Of a stretch of DNA of 5,131 nucleotides, positions 4,592-5,131 are shown piece by piece. The position numbers and the translations under genes are program-made. The notes below the pieces were generated by a model, which was not told the DNA's origin, searched no databases, and worked only from the letters and a program-made list of their open reading frames with translations. The DNA is from Deltaproteobacteria bacterium. GTDB lineage: Bacteria > Desulfobacterota > DSM-4660 > Desulfatiglandales > B25-G16. The DNA is taken from the NCBI GenBank assembly GCA_003646935.1, contig QMLW01000189.1, forward strand, positions 1-5,131. Reading direction: 5' to 3'. The first letter of the stretch is position 1; the number at the start of each line of letters is the position of its first letter.

Positions 4592-5131
4592 CAAAGGATT
4601 TTCTCCAATGCATCCACCACGGCCCGAGCAAACTCAGGCGTATTGATGTGTGCGTCGACCTCTATGATCTCGATCTCCGGATCTAGTCTCTCTCTGAACT
4701 CCTCGATAAATGCCTTATCAGATATGGGATCATAGAGGGCGCCCCCCTCTACGCTGAGCGATGAGAAGCCCTTGGTCGGTATAATGAACTTCACCAAGGT
4801 CTTGTTCCCGTGGGTATTGAGTTTTTCAGCAACCGCATCGGCAATTGCCTCCATTTCCTCGGGGCTCGTTCTGGCCTGAACCCTCATCGCATCCTGGATT
4901 AAAAGCTTTCTTTCCGCCAATTTTCGGGTAACCCAAAGCGGATCGCCCTCATCCCTCCTCTGAATAGGACCGCAGCTTATCATATCAAATCCGCACGGAG
5001 TAAGCAGGTAGGGCTTGCCCTGACTGATGCCGGCATCGAGCCGATCCGGTCCGGCGGCGCGGTTTCCCCCTAGGAGGTATTCGCTGAAGCCGCCGGGAAC
5101 TAAATCAATAAAGGCCTGGAACAGTCCCTGA
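4591..5131 (-). CDS. Partial CDS: Tm-1-like / UPF0261 family protein, C-terminal half
   Basis: The reading frame is open to the window edge, giving the last 179 residues of a protein usually of about 400. Family motifs in order are LVPGGFSEYLLGGNRAAGPD, LTPCGFDMISCGPIQRRDEG, GDPLWVTRKLAERKLLIQDA, TSPEEM, IPTKGFSSLSVEGGALYDP and VDAHINTPEFA. The Met at 4983, in ...GFDMISCG..., is internal and not the start. The missing N-terminal half would hold the ATP-binding domain known from tomato Tm-1, a protein that inhibits tobamovirus replication. The bacterial members have no firmly established reaction. Overlap with the LpdD-like gene (TGATG), and ubiX after it, suggests a job linked to prenyl-FMN-dependent chemistry, but that is inference. 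Confidence 0.9.
   Translation of the reverse strand, partial: QGLFQAFIDLVPGGFSEYLLGGNRAAGPDRLDAGISQGKPYLLTPCGFDMISCGPIQRRDEGDPLWVTRKLAERKLLIQDAMRVQARTSPEEMEAIADAVAEKLNTHGNKTLVKFIIPTKGFSSLSVEGGALYDPISDKAFIEEFRERLDPEIEIIEVDAHINTPEFARAVVDALEKIL

Noticed and set aside
4454..4735. Plus-strand frame opposite the LpdD-like and Tm-1-like genes
   Set aside because: Antisense shadow crossing two well-supported coupled genes.

Overview
The window looks like a piece of an anaerobic bacterial chromosome of moderate GC, most likely from Desulfobacterota (the former Deltaproteobacteria). The clues, all from memory of families, are a UbiX/LpdD-like/Tm-1-like gene set, a conserved hypothetical protein of a type I associate with sulfate reducers and syntrophs, and a short inverted-repeat element ending in GTAAAAAGTC and GTCATTTCGAGCGAAGCG-type arms. 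No rRNA, tRNA, CRISPR array or transposase gene is visible.

Left edge (1-321, minus strand): a toxin-antitoxin locus cut by the window. A complete ribbon-helix-helix (VapB/CopG-type) antitoxin gene overlaps by ATGA the first eight codons of a second gene, whose start fits a PIN-domain VapC toxin. Upstream is a good sigma-70-type promoter whose -10 box lies inside three head-to-tail 8-bp TCACCAWN units, a candidate autoregulatory operator.

Middle (322-3556, plus strand): an accessory-looking stretch with five small genes. Two unknown genes are translationally linked (TAATG). A third encodes a DUF2786-like protein with a very basic C-terminal tail. Then comes a 470-base gene-free stretch, followed by a 77-codon orphan and a conserved hypothetical gene of 158 codons. 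The gene-free stretches at 322-600 and 2137-2609 share a diverged direct repeat of about 66 bp. The second also holds a 12-bp perfect palindrome and a MITE/REP-like element of about 127 bp.

Right part (3557-5131, minus strand): an ordinary metabolic operon, transcribed leftwards as Tm-1-like/UPF0261 (5' part outside the window), then an LpdD-like prenyl-FMN accessory protein, then UbiX flavin prenyltransferase. UbiX makes prenylated FMN, the cofactor of UbiD-type (de)carboxylases. The LpdD-like protein probably helps deliver or handle this cofactor, so a UbiD-family enzyme is expected nearby or elsewhere in the genome. This operon converges on the plus-strand accessory genes, and no classical terminator is visible between them.

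I do not see a convincing new multi-gene system. The best leads are the octad-repeat operator, the unknown two-gene pair, the diverged 66-bp intergenic repeat, and the link of a Tm-1-like protein to prenyl-FMN genes.
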